In this document: in pieces, positions 53,831-64,000 of the stretch
Position numbering within the stretch: the stretch's first letter is position 1
Layout of the letters: every line of letters begins with the position of its first letter
NCBI GenBank assembly: GCA_949825065.1
Contig: OX463846.1
Location: forward strand, 8,141,366-8,205,365
Reading direction: 5' to 3'
Length of the DNA stretch: 64,000 nucleotides
Source: Odontocerum albicorne
Lineage: Eukaryota > Arthropoda > Insecta > Trichoptera > Odontoceridae
Made by a program: the position numbers and the translations under genes
The notes under the pieces: generated by a model
Database searches by the model: none
Told to the model about the DNA's origin: nothing
What the model saw: only the letters and a program-made list of their open reading frames with translations

Positions 53831-55507
53831 CAGGGCTGTGGAGTCGGAGTCGAAGTTGGAGTCGGAGTCGCAGAGTCGCGGTGTTTGGGCCGGAGTCGGA
53901 GTCGGAGTCGGAGTAGGAGTCGTAAAAAACGAGTGACTCCGACTAATTTTTCGTTAAAATTTAAAATACTTTTTTTTTTTAATTATTATAATGAATGTGT
54001 ATTGTGCACGAATATTAAACTTGCAGGCGCAAGTTGCGCCGATATGGTGAATCACCGAGGTCCATTTAACCTGTTCACCGCGTTAAAAATCAAATTCCAC
54101 GAATCCTGTGCGCGGCACAATTTCAGCGTTTTTTAATTTCTTAGTTTAAACACATATTTTGTTTAGAACCACTGATATTTGATTACAACATCAAGTAAAC
54201 ATGACACTTAAGTAATTTTCTGATAATAAATAATAGTCATTACTCTTAAGGAGACTCATTAAATAAAGGAGATAAACATAACATTACGTAAAATAAACAA
54301 AGGAATGCTACGATCAAATCAATGCTTCATGACACTCACCCAATCAAATGCATATAGCACTAGTAATGTTTATTTACGTAAGAGAGACTTAGTAATGTTT
54401 ATTTACGTAAGAGAGACTCATCGCAGGACTCGATCCGCGCGACAGGTCGTTAATGCTGGAAATATTGAGAAACCAAAAAAATTCGGCGCTCTGTTTATTC
54501 AACAATATCTCATAAACTAATATATTATTTGACAAGGTTTTCAGAGATGTCACTAGAATAAAGATTATTTTAAATTTTAGTTCAATTTTTATTCCGGTTT
54601 TGTGTCATTTTTTTTTAAGTATTTGTGATTTGAAACTTGGATTGTCGTCAGATCACAGGCGTTTGTGCTCCCCGCGGGGAAAGAGTTAATGCATAAAGTC
54701 TACGAAAATGTGTTTGTCTCCTTCTTTCTCACGTCGAAAGAAAATTCTGTTGGCTGGGATCTATGTTAGCCCCATGGTTCGATCCATATTGACGGAAGAA
54801 CAAATAAATAGAGCGAAAAACGCTATGTTTGAATTAACCGTTCGTATGAAAGGCCTTCGACTAGAAAAAGAGACGACAGCAGGCAGCGTACACGAAGTAT
54901 CATCATCTTCATCCGACACCGCTGAATCTCAAGACGATTTAGAAAAATATCTCAATGAACAAGATAAACTAAAACGTCCTCGTTTGAATCACAGTCCCAA
55001 TATAGATGAAGGAGACTCTATTTCAAAATTTAAAATTGAATTTTATGATGCATTGAAAATAATGGAAAAAATTGACCGAACTTATAAGTTAAATGTTGAA
55101 ATGGCAATACAGCGGTATCTAGAAATCGTAAAAGATTCAGCATTGATCGTTACAGCATTACCCCCAACCCAAGTATCCGTAGAGCGGTTATTTTCCACTC
55201 TTAAAATTCTCAATTCTGATTTGAGAGCCTCTACGAATACAGATTTAATAGAAGCAATGTTGTTTTTAAGAATAAATTCTAATAAATAATTATTAAAGTT
55301 TGATCTTGTTTTATTTTTATCCCTATAACATGAAAAAAATGGCTATATGCAAAGGTAGGAAACAACCTGCTAAAATTGAGCTTTTTTGAGTCGGAGTTGT
55401 GGAGTCGGAGTCGTGGAGTCGGAGTTGTGGAGTCGGAGTCGTATTGTTGGTAAATATAGGAATCGGAGTCGGAGTCGTGTTTTTTTTTAAGCGACACCAC
55501 AGCCCTG
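53831..55507 (+). mobile_element. hAT element, 1677 bp, perfect 8-bp target duplication
   Basis: Starts CAGGGCTGTGGAGTCGGAGT and ends ...GACACCACAGCCCTG, flanked on both sides by GTTATAAC (53823-53830 and 55508-55515). Subterminal GGAGTCGGAGTC arrays at both ends. It carries only the 3' part of a transposase gene. Confidence 0.95.
54708..55289 (+). CDS. hAT transposase, C-terminal part with dimerisation domain
   Basis: 193-codon open frame; the first ~20 codons are probably not genuine, and a likely natural stretch begins MVRSILTEEQINRAKNAMFE. An acidic/serine linker follows (VSSSSSDTAESQDDLEKYLN), then FYDALKIMEKIDRTYKL-like helices. Residues ~145-190 hold VTALPPTQVSVERLFSTLKI and LRASTNTDLIEAMLFLR, the hAT family C-terminal dimerisation region (A-x-P-x-S-x-x-x-ER-x-FS). 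The first two catalytic Asp residues and the zinc finger are upstream parts not found, so it is not active alone. The undamaged frame and target duplication indicate a young insertion. Confidence 0.85.
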   Translation: MCLSPSFSRRKKILLAGIYVSPMVRSILTEEQINRAKNAMFELTVRMKGLRLEKETTAGSVHEVSSSSSDTAESQDDLEKYLNEQDKLKRPRLNHSPNIDEGDSISKFKIEFYDALKIMEKIDRTYKLNVEMAIQRYLEIVKDSALIVTALPPTQVSVERLFSTLKILNSDLRASTNTDLIEAMLFLRINSNK

Positions 55508-55515
55508 GTTATAAC

Positions 55516-55990
55516 ATACAATACAATACATCACTTTGTGACTTATTAAGTAGAACATTTAACTTCAAATCTAGGGTTTCAGTCTAGATTCTCCATAGAA
55601 ATAAAATATTTTTTGTTTGTTTTTAATACAAAAACTTCAAATACATTTCTGGTAATTGAAATCAATTACCATTCGGAAATAAGCCTGGCAGCTTGTAATG
55701 TGTTGAACGGAAATATGACTCCTTCGACACATTACAGACGTTTTCTCAAACGAACGGTTGGAAAACGCTGTTTATTTTTACATTAGGATTATATGTCCTT
55801 TCAGTGACGTAACATGTTTCTCTTTTTTCTCTTATCCACAGATAAAATTTTTATGTTTTTTTAATATTTAAATCATCTAATAATTCGTGCCTTCTGTTTC
55901 TCTTATAATTACAATAAATATTTTATTATTTTACTTTCTATCTATGAAAGGTAACTTAAGGAAAACGTGACTGTACCATATTTTGAAAAA
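55516..55990. other. Gene-free stretch with a small hairpin
   Basis: TGTAATGTGTTGAA (55694) pairs with TTCGACACATTACA (to 55736) across a 15-nt loop; GGTAATTGAAATCAATTACC at about 55651 is a perfect palindrome. Otherwise AT-rich. Confidence 0.5.
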
Positions 55991-56130
55991 TGATAAAGTG
56001 AAAAATATGAATAATAGAGTCTCGTACGTGACGAGATGTATGAATGTGGAGAAGGCGAAAGTTTTGTGCTTGGATAGAAAAGTTTGGAGAACTGTTCTCT
56101 CTACCTACCCCGTAAGGGATGATACGAATG
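55991..56130 (+). mobile_element. LINE ORF2 C-terminal fragment, family F1
   Basis: The open frame reads NRVSYVTRCMNVEKAKVLCL then DRKVWRTVLSTYPVRDD, the C-terminal block of the F1 ORF2 without stops. Confidence 0.8.
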
Positions 56131-56204
56131 TACGTATATATTTTCTTTGTGTAAAGTTCTTATGGAAATCGTTCACCTAAAACTGGAAACAACATTGTTA
56201 AACC

Positions 56205-56265
56205 ATTTTCCTTTTTAGCTTGAAGGGATTTCCGTTCGGCAATAAACTTGCCAAATTGTAAATTG
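56205..56265 (+). mobile_element. SINE/LINE tail fragment
   Basis: TTGAAGGGATTTCCGTTCGG + CAATAAACTTGCCAAATTG resembles the shared S1/F2 tail. Confidence 0.5.
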
Positions 56266-56269
56266 TGCA

Positions 56270-56934
56270 GTGAAATGATTAAATAAATTAATTGATTTAC
56301 AAAGAAAAAAACATTGTATGAATATAGCTTAAATAAAATAACAAAGTTAAAAATTCCGTCAGAAGCTAAACGAATATTTTGTATTGACAAAATAAATAGA
56401 ATTGAAATTGGTAAAGTTTCTTTACACAAGCTAAAACTTTTCAATTTTCAATTGATTCGTTAATATGCTTAAATCAACGATAAAATGAAATGGGAATAAA
56501 AATATTAACCGTACAACTTATTCAATCGCTGGGGACCGGCTGGTTTATGTTCCGCTAACTTTTTCACGATTCAATGCAATTGCACAAATGCAATTCCCCA
56601 TGATGAAGTTAAAGAAAGTAAAGCAATAAGCAGGGAGTGCCCGAGGAGGTGCGGCCCATAATGCAACTGCAATGGAGAAACTTGGAAAGTCCGCCCCGGG
56701 ATATGAAACAAGAGGAAATATATATATATATTATTTTCTCCGTTTCACGACTAAATTTTCAACTTTTTTAACAGACAAACGATGCTTTAAAATACTGTAG
56801 ATTTAGATGTTACAACGATCAGTAGAACAACAAGTATTCGTTTACTAATTTAGTTTAGTTTCTGTGTTTCAGTGAGTTGTCTTAGTATTTCTATTTTAGT
56901 GTTTATTGGAAAAAAGACATCCTCCAGAAATTGA
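56270..56934. other. Gene-free stretch
   Basis: 56520-56710 is GC-richer and repeat-free, possibly conserved noncoding DNA, with no frame. Confidence 0.35.
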
Positions 56935-57010
56935 TAACCTCCATTACCTAATTGATAAGACGGCTGTCTTTTGGTCCGTGGGTTCGATTCCCGTCGTTAG
57001 TTCCCGTTAA
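56935..57010 (+). mobile_element. SINE tRNA-like head
   Basis: ACCTCCATTACCTAATTGAT and GTGGGTTCGATTCCCGTCG. The acceptor ends do not pair, so it is a SINE head rather than a tRNA gene. Confidence 0.7.
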
Positions 57011-57214
57011 GACTAAACATGTTTTGTATTATATTTGTCATCATCGGTGCTGGGCGTCGTAGTTGTGATTCCCTTCACCATTCCAAGGTTAATTCTGACA
57101 GAAAGCGATGCTGTGGAGTTTTTTTTTTTAAGTGTGTGTCGTTGCACGCCAACAAACTCACCGGCGACACCGCTGAACTGAATTCGACGGCACACCGAAA
57201 TATTACACTTTTGT

Positions 57215-57465
57215 TGTATACAGTTAAACGTGGTAGGCTTATTGCCATATCTAGCCAACTAGAAAGATATTCAAAAGACCTTAAATCAAAACCAGACTAG
57301 AATCCTTTTTTTTAATCTGAGTTCAAGCAAAAATCAATACCGCAACCCCTAGACAGAGAGAAAGGCATTTTATCAACAATACTACGGAGATCGTGATATT
57401 TATAACTGGTTGGAATAGATTATCATATAATGATAAGCTCGCTACGTTGTACTGTGTAAAAATAC
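57215..57465 (-). mobile_element. SINE S1 (minus) followed by an S1 tail (plus)
   Basis: Minus copy: CGTGGTAGGCTTATTGCCAT, AACCAGACTAGAATCC, ACCGCAACCCC. From about 57400 a plus-strand tail, AACTGGTTGGAATAGATTAT ... AATGATAAGCTCGC. Confidence 0.65.
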
Positions 57466-58949
57466 AACGAAACAGTTATGCTTTACAAACATTCTAATAT
57501 AAGATGCATATTTTTCGCCATGAACATGTTATCGGGTTGTTTGATAACTTCTTCATAAAGCAAAAGAGACAATCGAAGGGCGCCTTGCAGTAAAGACAAC
57601 CGAAGGGTGCTGTTTTTTTTTACGAATCAATCTTGAATGAAATTTTACAACTTGCACTCAAAGTTAATTTTGAAACATAAAATATTAATAAAACCTGACG
57701 AAAAAGCAGAGCTTAATATGTCATTAGAAAGAGAAAAATCTAATAACAGTAATTGTGAATCTTTTTTATCTGTCAATTATTTTTTCAGCATTTACAAGTC
57801 TCGTTTTTAGTATTCTGAAAACATGAATACAACTTTCGTTCTCCAGATCTAAAAGTTTTGATTATATTTTTTATACCCGAATAAAAAAACATAATAAATA
57901 ATGTTTCGAATTCGTTAAAAATTGTTTTTATTCAATCATTTGAATTCGCAATTAAGTCAACATGCAAACAGTTTTAATGCCTATGTCAAATTATCACGAA
58001 TAAGTTTATAAATAAAACTGTAGCGATGGAACCAGCTCACTTATAAATATTTCATGAGCGATAAAGCGGTCGATTTACTGCTGAATCAAGAATACTTGAT
58101 ATCAATATTTACTTTATATTTAGCAACACGTGCCACTCGATGTTTTATCGTCAATCCCGATGAAGTGTATTGAATGTATAATTCTTAATAATTTTAATAA
58201 AATTGTCTAATTTTAATAAAATCGTCAATACAGCATATTTAACTTTTCATTTTCATACACTTAATTAAATTATTTTATTGTTATTTTGACATAATACCCT
58301 TAAGTGTTTATCTGCTCCTTAATATATATTTTTCTTGAGATTGTTTTTTTTTAATTTATTTTTTGTAAGTGTTTCTCAATTATACACTACGTTAAAGACA
58401 CGATCATGGGTATTAACAATGATTACAAATTATGAAACTAATTGATTAGAAAATGTTTCTTTAAAGTAGTATATTTATCAAATATACGAGTATTTGCTGG
58501 AAAATGTCAAATAAATTAACATAAACAACTAAATTGTTTCTTTTTGAAAAGTTGTACATTATAAAAATATTTAAATAATTAAGCTTGAAGACTGTTACGA
58601 AAAAAAAAAAACAATAAAAAAATGGCCACATTTATGGTAACGAACATCTACGGGGATAAAATAATCATCGTTAAATCAATTATATAATCAATTATAAAAT
58701 AATCAAAGTCGATAAATCAATTATATAATCAGAAACGATATTCGTTTTGAAAAATAAACTATAATCAAAAATTGCGAGTGCCTTAAAAGTATCTTGGCAT
58801 GTTTTAATTGAGTACTTACTTTGAAAAATTCATTGTCATTTATTTATACATAGATTCATTTTTTTATATATTTAATAACTTCGCGAGCCAAATCAAATAT
58901 GAAATCGTACGTTTTAAAAACTAAATATTTCGCTAAAAATGTTCAGAAC
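57466..58949. other. Long AT-rich gene-free stretch
   Basis: 1.5 kb with many A/T runs and a local duplication of ATCAATTATATAATCA (about 58675 and 58716). No gene, no termini. Confidence 0.5.
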
Positions 58950-59230
58950 CTCTGCGATTATGGGCTTGCGCTACGCTCAAGCAGAGATTGTCTTTTGGAA
59001 TTCTCAGTTCATCGCTCCGTCTTTTCGTGGTTCTTGACATTCCATACCGTCAGACTCTGAAACTAGTTGCCAGCTACCGTAAGACTGTCAGCTTCGTCTG
59101 CTTGCTTCAAACAGCAATTAAAACATATTAGATTTATCTTCAATGACGAAATGTATTTCACCTAATCTACAATTTTCTTGTCCTTTCCTATGTTCCTTCT
59201 CCTTTCCCAATCTTCGGTAATATTGGTAAA
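58950..59230 (+). mobile_element. LINE 3' end, F2-like, decayed
   Basis: Frame with two stops: VRL, N, LPATVRLSASSACFKQQLKH IR-like, the same R-L-W-N-x-LPATVRL...FK..LK C-terminus as at 8090. Upstream ATTATGGGCTTGCGCTACGC is the preceding part. Confidence 0.6.
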
Positions 59231-59409
59231 TATTTTTTTAGCGGTTTTTCTTTGTTCTTAAGACTCACAGTGTATTGAAATATTTTTTTTAAAGTATGTT
59301 GTAGCGTTTCATTATTTGCGTAACTCTCGTCTGGTTAGTTCGCTCTAAGGCAATACTATATATTCACTTTGAGTATACTTTACATTGAAAATCTTTTAAA
59401 TATTTTAAT

Positions 59410-59510
59410 AATGAAGCCATCGGTATCCTCATACGAGTACCGCCAAATACTAGACGAAAAAAACGCGTTATTCAAGTTGAGAAGCACTGTGTGGAATTTG
59501 AATCGGTGGT
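59410..59510 (-). mobile_element. SINE S3, minus
   Basis: GAAGCCATCGGTATCCTCAT, CCAAATACTAGACGAAAAAA and GAATTTGAATCGGTGGTC are complements of the S3 tail, body and B box. Confidence 0.65.
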
Positions 59511-59527
59511 CTTCTGCAATAGTTTTG

Positions 59528-59665
59528 TTTTGACTAGTAAAACCCAGTTAATTTTTAAAATTCTTCAAAACCTGGTTTTCATTTAAGACCTTTTTAGCAT
59601 ATTTCTGGTCGGTTGGAAAAAAATCCACATGTCAATTAACCCATCAGGTGGCACTGCATACAAAT
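59528..59665 (+). mobile_element. SINE S1 body and tail
   Basis: AAACCTGGTTTTCATTTAAG, CATATTTCTGGTCGGTTGGA and CAATTAACCCATCAGGTGGC match the S1 body and tail with divergence. Confidence 0.6.
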
Positions 59666-59669
59666 AAAG

Positions 59670-60139
59670 AATAATATACAATAAAACTAAGGGAGACATG
59701 TTCAACGCTCAGTTTTTACATTAACGATGTGTGCACTTTTGTCTTCTATCCGAGGGTGTCACATTTACTTCCCAATAGTTCCTTAAAACTTAAATTTCTT
59801 TTTAATTTGTTTTACATTTGCCACTGGTTTTACCAAATTATATCAAATAACAAGAAAAAACTTTAATTACATATTATAATTTTATTATAATATAATGACA
59901 ACAGGAACAGTGTTACTCACACTTTCCTGTAAAATGACTGTTTTTTTAAGTTTAAACCTCAATTTATCCACCTTTATGTAGACGATATGGACGTAAGAAA
60001 ATTAATTGACAAGGTCATACCATGTGCGAGAGGGGATGCTCTTAACAGCTCAGTTCATAAATACAGCACAGAAAAAAATCTGAATTTACAATGTTTGTGA
60101 ATCAACAAAAGGTATGCTAATTTAGCAATTAGCAATTTG
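59670..60139. other. Gene-free stretch
   Basis: No feature recognised. Confidence 0.4.
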
Positions 60140-60141
60140 TA

Positions 60142-60694
60142 AAGGGTCTTTCAAATTTAGCGGTTTTTTTAATTCTTGGATAAAACACAGATGGCGTCGC
60201 GAATTTGTCTGGATCTTGTGACATTTGAGAAGTGTAATGTATGACATTTATAAAAATGGAGTCGTATACAATACAACGACACGTTCAAATTGTTGAATTA
60301 TTTTATGTATTGTAATCTCCGGAAACGGTGATGCTAATTAGCCACCAAGATCATGTGATATGGCATCGTTAGACTATTTTCTCTGAGTTACGTGAAAAAC
60401 CAGGTCTATAAGAATGACTCCCAATCAATTCCTGAGCGGACGAAAATATTCGCGTTATGGGTGAGTTAGAACCGCAATTATGCCAAAAGGTCATCGAAAA
60501 TTTTGACAAAAGAGTGGACATCTGTGGAACTGCAAGAGATAGACATTTAGCGGTTATTGTTTTTTGTATTTAAATATCATACATTATACTTCAATCCACT
60601 AATAAAAAGTTTTTTGAAATCAAAGCAAATTGTGTGTTTTATTTAAGAATTTAAAAAAAAGAATTCAAAAAACAGCTCAGTTTGAAAGACCCTT
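60142..60694 (+). mobile_element. Deleted DNA transposon, ~553 bp
   Basis: Termini AAGGGTCTTTCAAATTTAGC and, complement of the right end, AAGGGTCTTTCAAACTGAGC with about 35 bp of further similarity. TA precedes the left end; the right flank has CA. A coding start MESYTIQRHVQIVELFYVL and a coding end, GELEPQLCQKVIENFDKRVD ICG-like, are preserved, with the DDE core missing. Both pieces resemble a Tc/mariner-superfamily transposase often annotated as Tc3-like in insects. Confidence 0.7.
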
Positions 60695-60696
60695 CA

Positions 60697-61254
60697 AATG
60701 TATGAACACGTACTTCAGTATTTTCTAACGCTAAGGAGTAATCCATGCATACCCATTAAAATATGTGGAATGAAGCAATGGATAAAGTTCAGAAACTGTA
60801 GATCAGTGAATTACATACAAAGACATTTCGTAACAGCGCCACTATCAGCGCCCTAGAAACGCACATAACAGCGTCCTAGAAACTCTTATCAAAAATACCA
60901 AAACTTTATAGATAGATACACGCATAGACTCAATTTGATAACCTAATGTACATTTACTGTTGAACATTATGTCAAGGTCTATGGTTGTGTTGACATGCAC
61001 TATGGAATGAGCTTCGATTAAGTATTTGAAGTGCTTCTGGTCAACTAGGCATACCAAACAAGTGTTCACGTAGCGGTTGTGAATGTGGGTGCTAGATATG
61101 TGTTTTTTGTGTGCTAACTACAGTCGGCGATATTTTGAACATCGCATTGAGTCGGCCATTATTGAAACCAATTCAATACTGCAAAAGCTTAGAAAAACAT
61201 TTTAAACTAAATACAATAGAGTTGGTTAAGGAAAAAACCCGAGACCCATAGTTA
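60697..61254. other. Gene-free stretch
   Basis: A duplicated GCGCC..CTAGAAAC..CA...ACAGCG phrase near 60835-60885 is the only structure. Nothing else recognised. Confidence 0.4.
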
Positions 61255-61585
61255 GCTACAATTGTTTTTATTCATATGGTACTCTTCAATACATTCGAGT
61301 AAATGTTTCGGACATATTGAAGAGCGTGGCTGGGAGATAATATAGTATCTGGTCCACATAATTCACGGTTCATCATTACATGTCTTGGTTACACTACAAC
61401 ATATGAAGAAACAACAATACTAGCACACGTAATTGGCGCGTGCGAGTATTACTACGTGACGAACCCTTTTTACCATCCTGGATTATTGTTTTTTGGGTAC
61501 CATTCGGAATCGAACCTAAAAACAACGTTAAACGTCTTACCAACCGTAGTTAAGCGTCTTATCGACTAGACGACGTATGTCGTCT
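61255..61585 (-). mobile_element. SINE S2, near-complete, minus
   Basis: Left: TTATTCATATGGTACTCTTC and GGACATATTGAAGAGCGTGG (3' end). Middle: AACAATACTAGCACACGTAA. Right: TTGGGTACCATTCGGAATCG, AACCTAAAAA and CTTATCGACTAGACGACG (B and A boxes). A useful reference for the family length, about 330 bp. Confidence 0.75.
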
Positions 61586-61609
61586 AATGATTTATGAATT
61601 TATTACGGT

Positions 61610-61765
61610 GGCTATCTCATGTCCTCAGTAAGGCAAAAGAAAAACACGGCGAATGAAAGACAACAAACCCAGATCCATTAATGTTTTATGTCCACGTTAA
61701 ATAACCATTTTTTATTCACAAATTATGAATTTATAAGATTTCTTGTCATATATAAATAAACAAAT
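61610..61765 (+). mobile_element. Retroposon-like repeat, diverged third copy (inverted)
   Basis: The complement of parts of 1270-1559: GAATGAAAGACAACAAACCC + AGATCCATTAATG, then TTCTTGTCATATATAAATAA at the tail side. Confidence 0.6.
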
Positions 61766-62423
61766 CTAAAAACACAATTCTTATCTTAAAATAATTTTGA
61801 ACTCCTTTTTGCCCGTATGGTAAGTGTCTTGTATATCTTGTTCTGTCCACTGCGACTAGTTTCTGAGGAAGAGGATATTTTTATGAGTTATGTGCCATCG
61901 AAAATCAATCCCGAAACCCCCGGGTGGAAAACAAGAATTTTACCACCAGACTACGGAATTCGACAATAACCTTCTAATGACGGGCAGAATTTGACAATGA
62001 GCTAAAATGTGCATTTAATAATTAGAAAGAATATAAATTGAAATCATAACAGTTTGACAAGAACTGGTCTGCGCCCGTGATAATGCTGACTGACACCTTG
62101 GAATTCACGCGGTCAGCACATTGTCTTTTGATGAGCAGTGCGCTGGCGGCCCCTCGTTATCAGCGAACATTCGCATGTATGTATTTCAGCAGACAACCTC
62201 ACGCACTCCTCCACGGCTACAGCCTTCCAACGGGTGTCACGGCAGGGGTGACACAAACGTGACTAGCACGTGGTGCTCATGTGTATGCAAGCTTAAGAAA
62301 TCTGGCGATCTCAACCTTTTATTTGATTTTACTAAGACAAAAATCTCAATTTTCATTGAAACCAAAGACTATTTTGAATAGAAAAAATACAAAATGGGGC
62401 ATTAACCTTTTCAAACAAAATAC
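61766..62423. other. Gene-free stretch with a SINE head and a GC-richer patch
   Basis: 61905-61970 is a minus-strand tRNA-like head (CAATCCCGAAACCCCCGGGT, TTTTACCACCAGACTACGG). 62070-62280 is GC-rich with open frames on the plus strand, none recognisable. Confidence 0.4.
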
Positions 62424-62812
62424 ATACATACCATCATGGAATTTTCTTGTCGGGAAAGGCAGAGAGGACATAGTGTCATAATTTTCTAGCTCGATATATA
62501 TCCTTAGCCTCTTCTACAGTCATACAAGTTCTAGGATTTCTCGGACTTTTTACGTTTCATTCTTTCAGAACATCATTAACTTAATTCAACCATACTTTTT
62601 TCGCCTTTCTCTCACACATTTGCACTTTATATCTGTTTTGTTAATATTTTTTTCATTTTTTCGTCCCACATGCCCTAACCATCTTAGCGTGCTCTTCTTC
62701 ATGTCACTTAACACATCAGCTTTAAGTTCACATTCATCCCTAATCACTTCATTCCGTATTCTGTCATACATTGTCACTCCACGAAGTCTTCTCATTGCAA
62801 GCATTAATTTTA
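62424..62812 (-). mobile_element. LINE ORF2 C-terminal region, family F1, best copy
   Basis: Minus strand: LAMRRLRGVTMYDRIRNEVI, RDECELKADVLSDMKKSTLR, WLGHVGRKNEKNINKTDIK, then after a frameshift RTCMTVEEAKDIYRARKL, a stop and YVLSAFPDKKI. It defines the family order used for the other F1 fragments. 5'-truncated at 62812 (left of the GVT block); the RT palm is missing. Confidence 0.85.
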
Positions 62813-63189
62813 TTCAAAGAAAATGAAGAATGTATATAGCGGTTTATAAGAGTGTCCATTGAAATGAGTTGGTTTTTTCTTACACGATGGTTTGGGTCTT
62901 CTAAGCCCCCCTGACCTACGAGTCCCTCGTATTACATGCGGTAGTACGTTTGTAATATGTTGTCCGCAAAGAAGTTTTGTATTTCTCAGATAGATGTCGT
63001 TACGACAAAAATGGTATTGCAAACTTTATTCCAAACGTGATGAGTGTATATTAATATGAAAAGAAATAGACGATTTTTCCAGAATGATTTATCTACCCAA
63101 ATTGCTTGAGGGATTTTTCGGCATAATTTTAAAGATAGAAACAGAATTTATTTAGATGTTTTTTTGCTTTCTTACTGCCACAAAGAAAG
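62813..63189. other. Gene-free stretch
   Basis: No feature recognised. Confidence 0.4.
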
Positions 63190-63224
63190 AAACGCGACAC
63201 AACCCAAAAAATATATTATATAAA

Positions 63225-63480
63225 TAGTGTATGGCAACGATGCAGTGAGCGACCGTGTGTGTCAAATGTGATTTGAAAAAATCGTAATGGTAATACGACA
63301 TTCGAAGGTGGTGTCCGTTCTAGAAAGCCGATTATCACGGATATCGACCAAATCAATTATTTTATCGAGAATAACCAGCGATCTACAACACGAGAAATTG
63401 CTGAGATATAAAAAATAGAAAACCCTAGTCTACAAGGATTTAAGGAAATTTTGCGTATGAATTTAACGTCAAAATACAAC
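63225..63480 (+). pseudogene. Possible mariner DNA-binding-domain remnant
   Basis: The frame reads NTTFEGGVRSRKPIITDIDQ, INYFIENNQRSTTREIAEI, a stop, then IENPSLQGFKEILRMNL. The R-x-GRP ... I ... I-x-x-N-x-R-x-T-x-x-E-I-A pattern is that of the second helix-turn-helix of mariner transposases. No termini seen. Confidence 0.4.
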
Positions 63481-64000
63481 ATTACTTTCCAGATAACTCA
63501 CTGCTTATTTTTAACTGTAATTTGGTTGTAATGTGTTAATCATTTGGTTGTAATGTCTTCTATTTCTGTATTCACTCGCACTCTTTATTGTAATTTGTAA
63601 AAACTGTTAATGGTCGATACATTAACACGTAATATATTGTATAACAACTTTCATAACATGAACACGTAATAGAATACATGTATTTTATAATCACTTTTAA
63701 ACACAGAAACACGTAATATATTGTAAAATAACAATCAATAAATAACAAGATTATCTACGATAACAAGGACTCGTGCACTAAGAAAATAGAAAACGCACCA
63801 ATATTTTAACACTCATGGTTTTGATAAACAAGAGCCGATATCTCATTTTAAATTATCATTGCCAGCACGAGTGCTTACACGACAACAAAACAAGATAAAG
63901 CCCATTTTTATCAATCAAGCAATAAAACAACGAGTTTATCACTTACATTACATTAATAAGTGTATATACAAATATTAAATTACTATTGAGAGAAATAGTG
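63481..64000. other. AT-rich stretch at the window end
   Basis: Loose repeats of TTTGGTTGTAATGT (63522, 63542) and AACACGTAATATATTGTA (63624, 63708). No gene. Confidence 0.45.

Noticed and set aside
54708..55289. Host gene derived from hAT (domestication)
   Set aside because: Termini and 8-bp target duplication are intact, so it is simply a young transposon copy.

Overview
This window reads as nuclear DNA of an insect, with intron-rich, repeat-dominated, AT-rich sequence. The only host gene I can support is on the minus strand. Exons at 51848-51604 and 51144-50958 encode the C-terminal part of a class-III PLP enzyme of the ethanolamine-phosphate phospho-lyase / alanine-glyoxylate aminotransferase 2-like family. 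A probable terminal coding exon lies at 37988-37896. If that exon is right, the last intron is about 13 kb and holds most of the repeats between 38 and 51 kb; the 5' exons lie beyond 64 kb or were not recognised. The arthropod assignment rests on the transposon types (mariner, Tigger/pogo, hAT, Penelope-like, several LINE families, tRNA-derived SINEs) and the gene family; I cannot name the order with confidence.

Layout. 1-19 kb: a 58-bp tandem array at the left edge, a deleted mariner (2037-2631), LINE 3' ends of several families, a 100-bp palindromic element (6521-6620), a second mariner (12929-13869), and a LINE copy followed by a 41-bp array (14-14.8 kb). 19-31 kb: SINEs and arrays of 95, 43 and 43 bp, a LINE split by a 147-bp MITE, a Penelope-like fragment with a 25-bp target duplication, then two Tigger elements (22553-23765 and 26532-27632) that exactly bracket 2.77 kb of a ~172-bp satellite. 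A coding Penelope-like endonuclease remnant and nested LINE/SINE insertions follow. 31-38 kb: LINE remnants, a foldback mariner (32234-32828), a LINE-derived 36-bp array and 2.3 kb of very AT-rich DNA. 38-52 kb: the probable last intron and the two firm exons, with a 150-bp triplication, 33-, 45- and 43-bp arrays, an RT fragment, a third mariner (44821-45576), and a small hairpin at 48.9 kb. 52-64 kb: two hAT elements sharing termini, one with a perfect 8-bp duplication and an intact C-terminal dimerisation ORF, a deleted DNA transposon at 60.1 kb, SINEs and LINE ends.

How the parts interact. The main SINE family carries a 3' tail matching the 3' tail of one LINE family present here, the usual arrangement for a SINE mobilised by a partner LINE. 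Two minisatellites (8.8 and 35.3 kb) arose inside copies of the same LINE family at the same arginine/proline/lysine-rich coding segment, and another (17.2 kb) grew from a SINE 3' end. The most unusual structure is the Tigger-satellite-Tigger block, whose outer flanks are not satellite; this suggests that it moved as one composite transposon.
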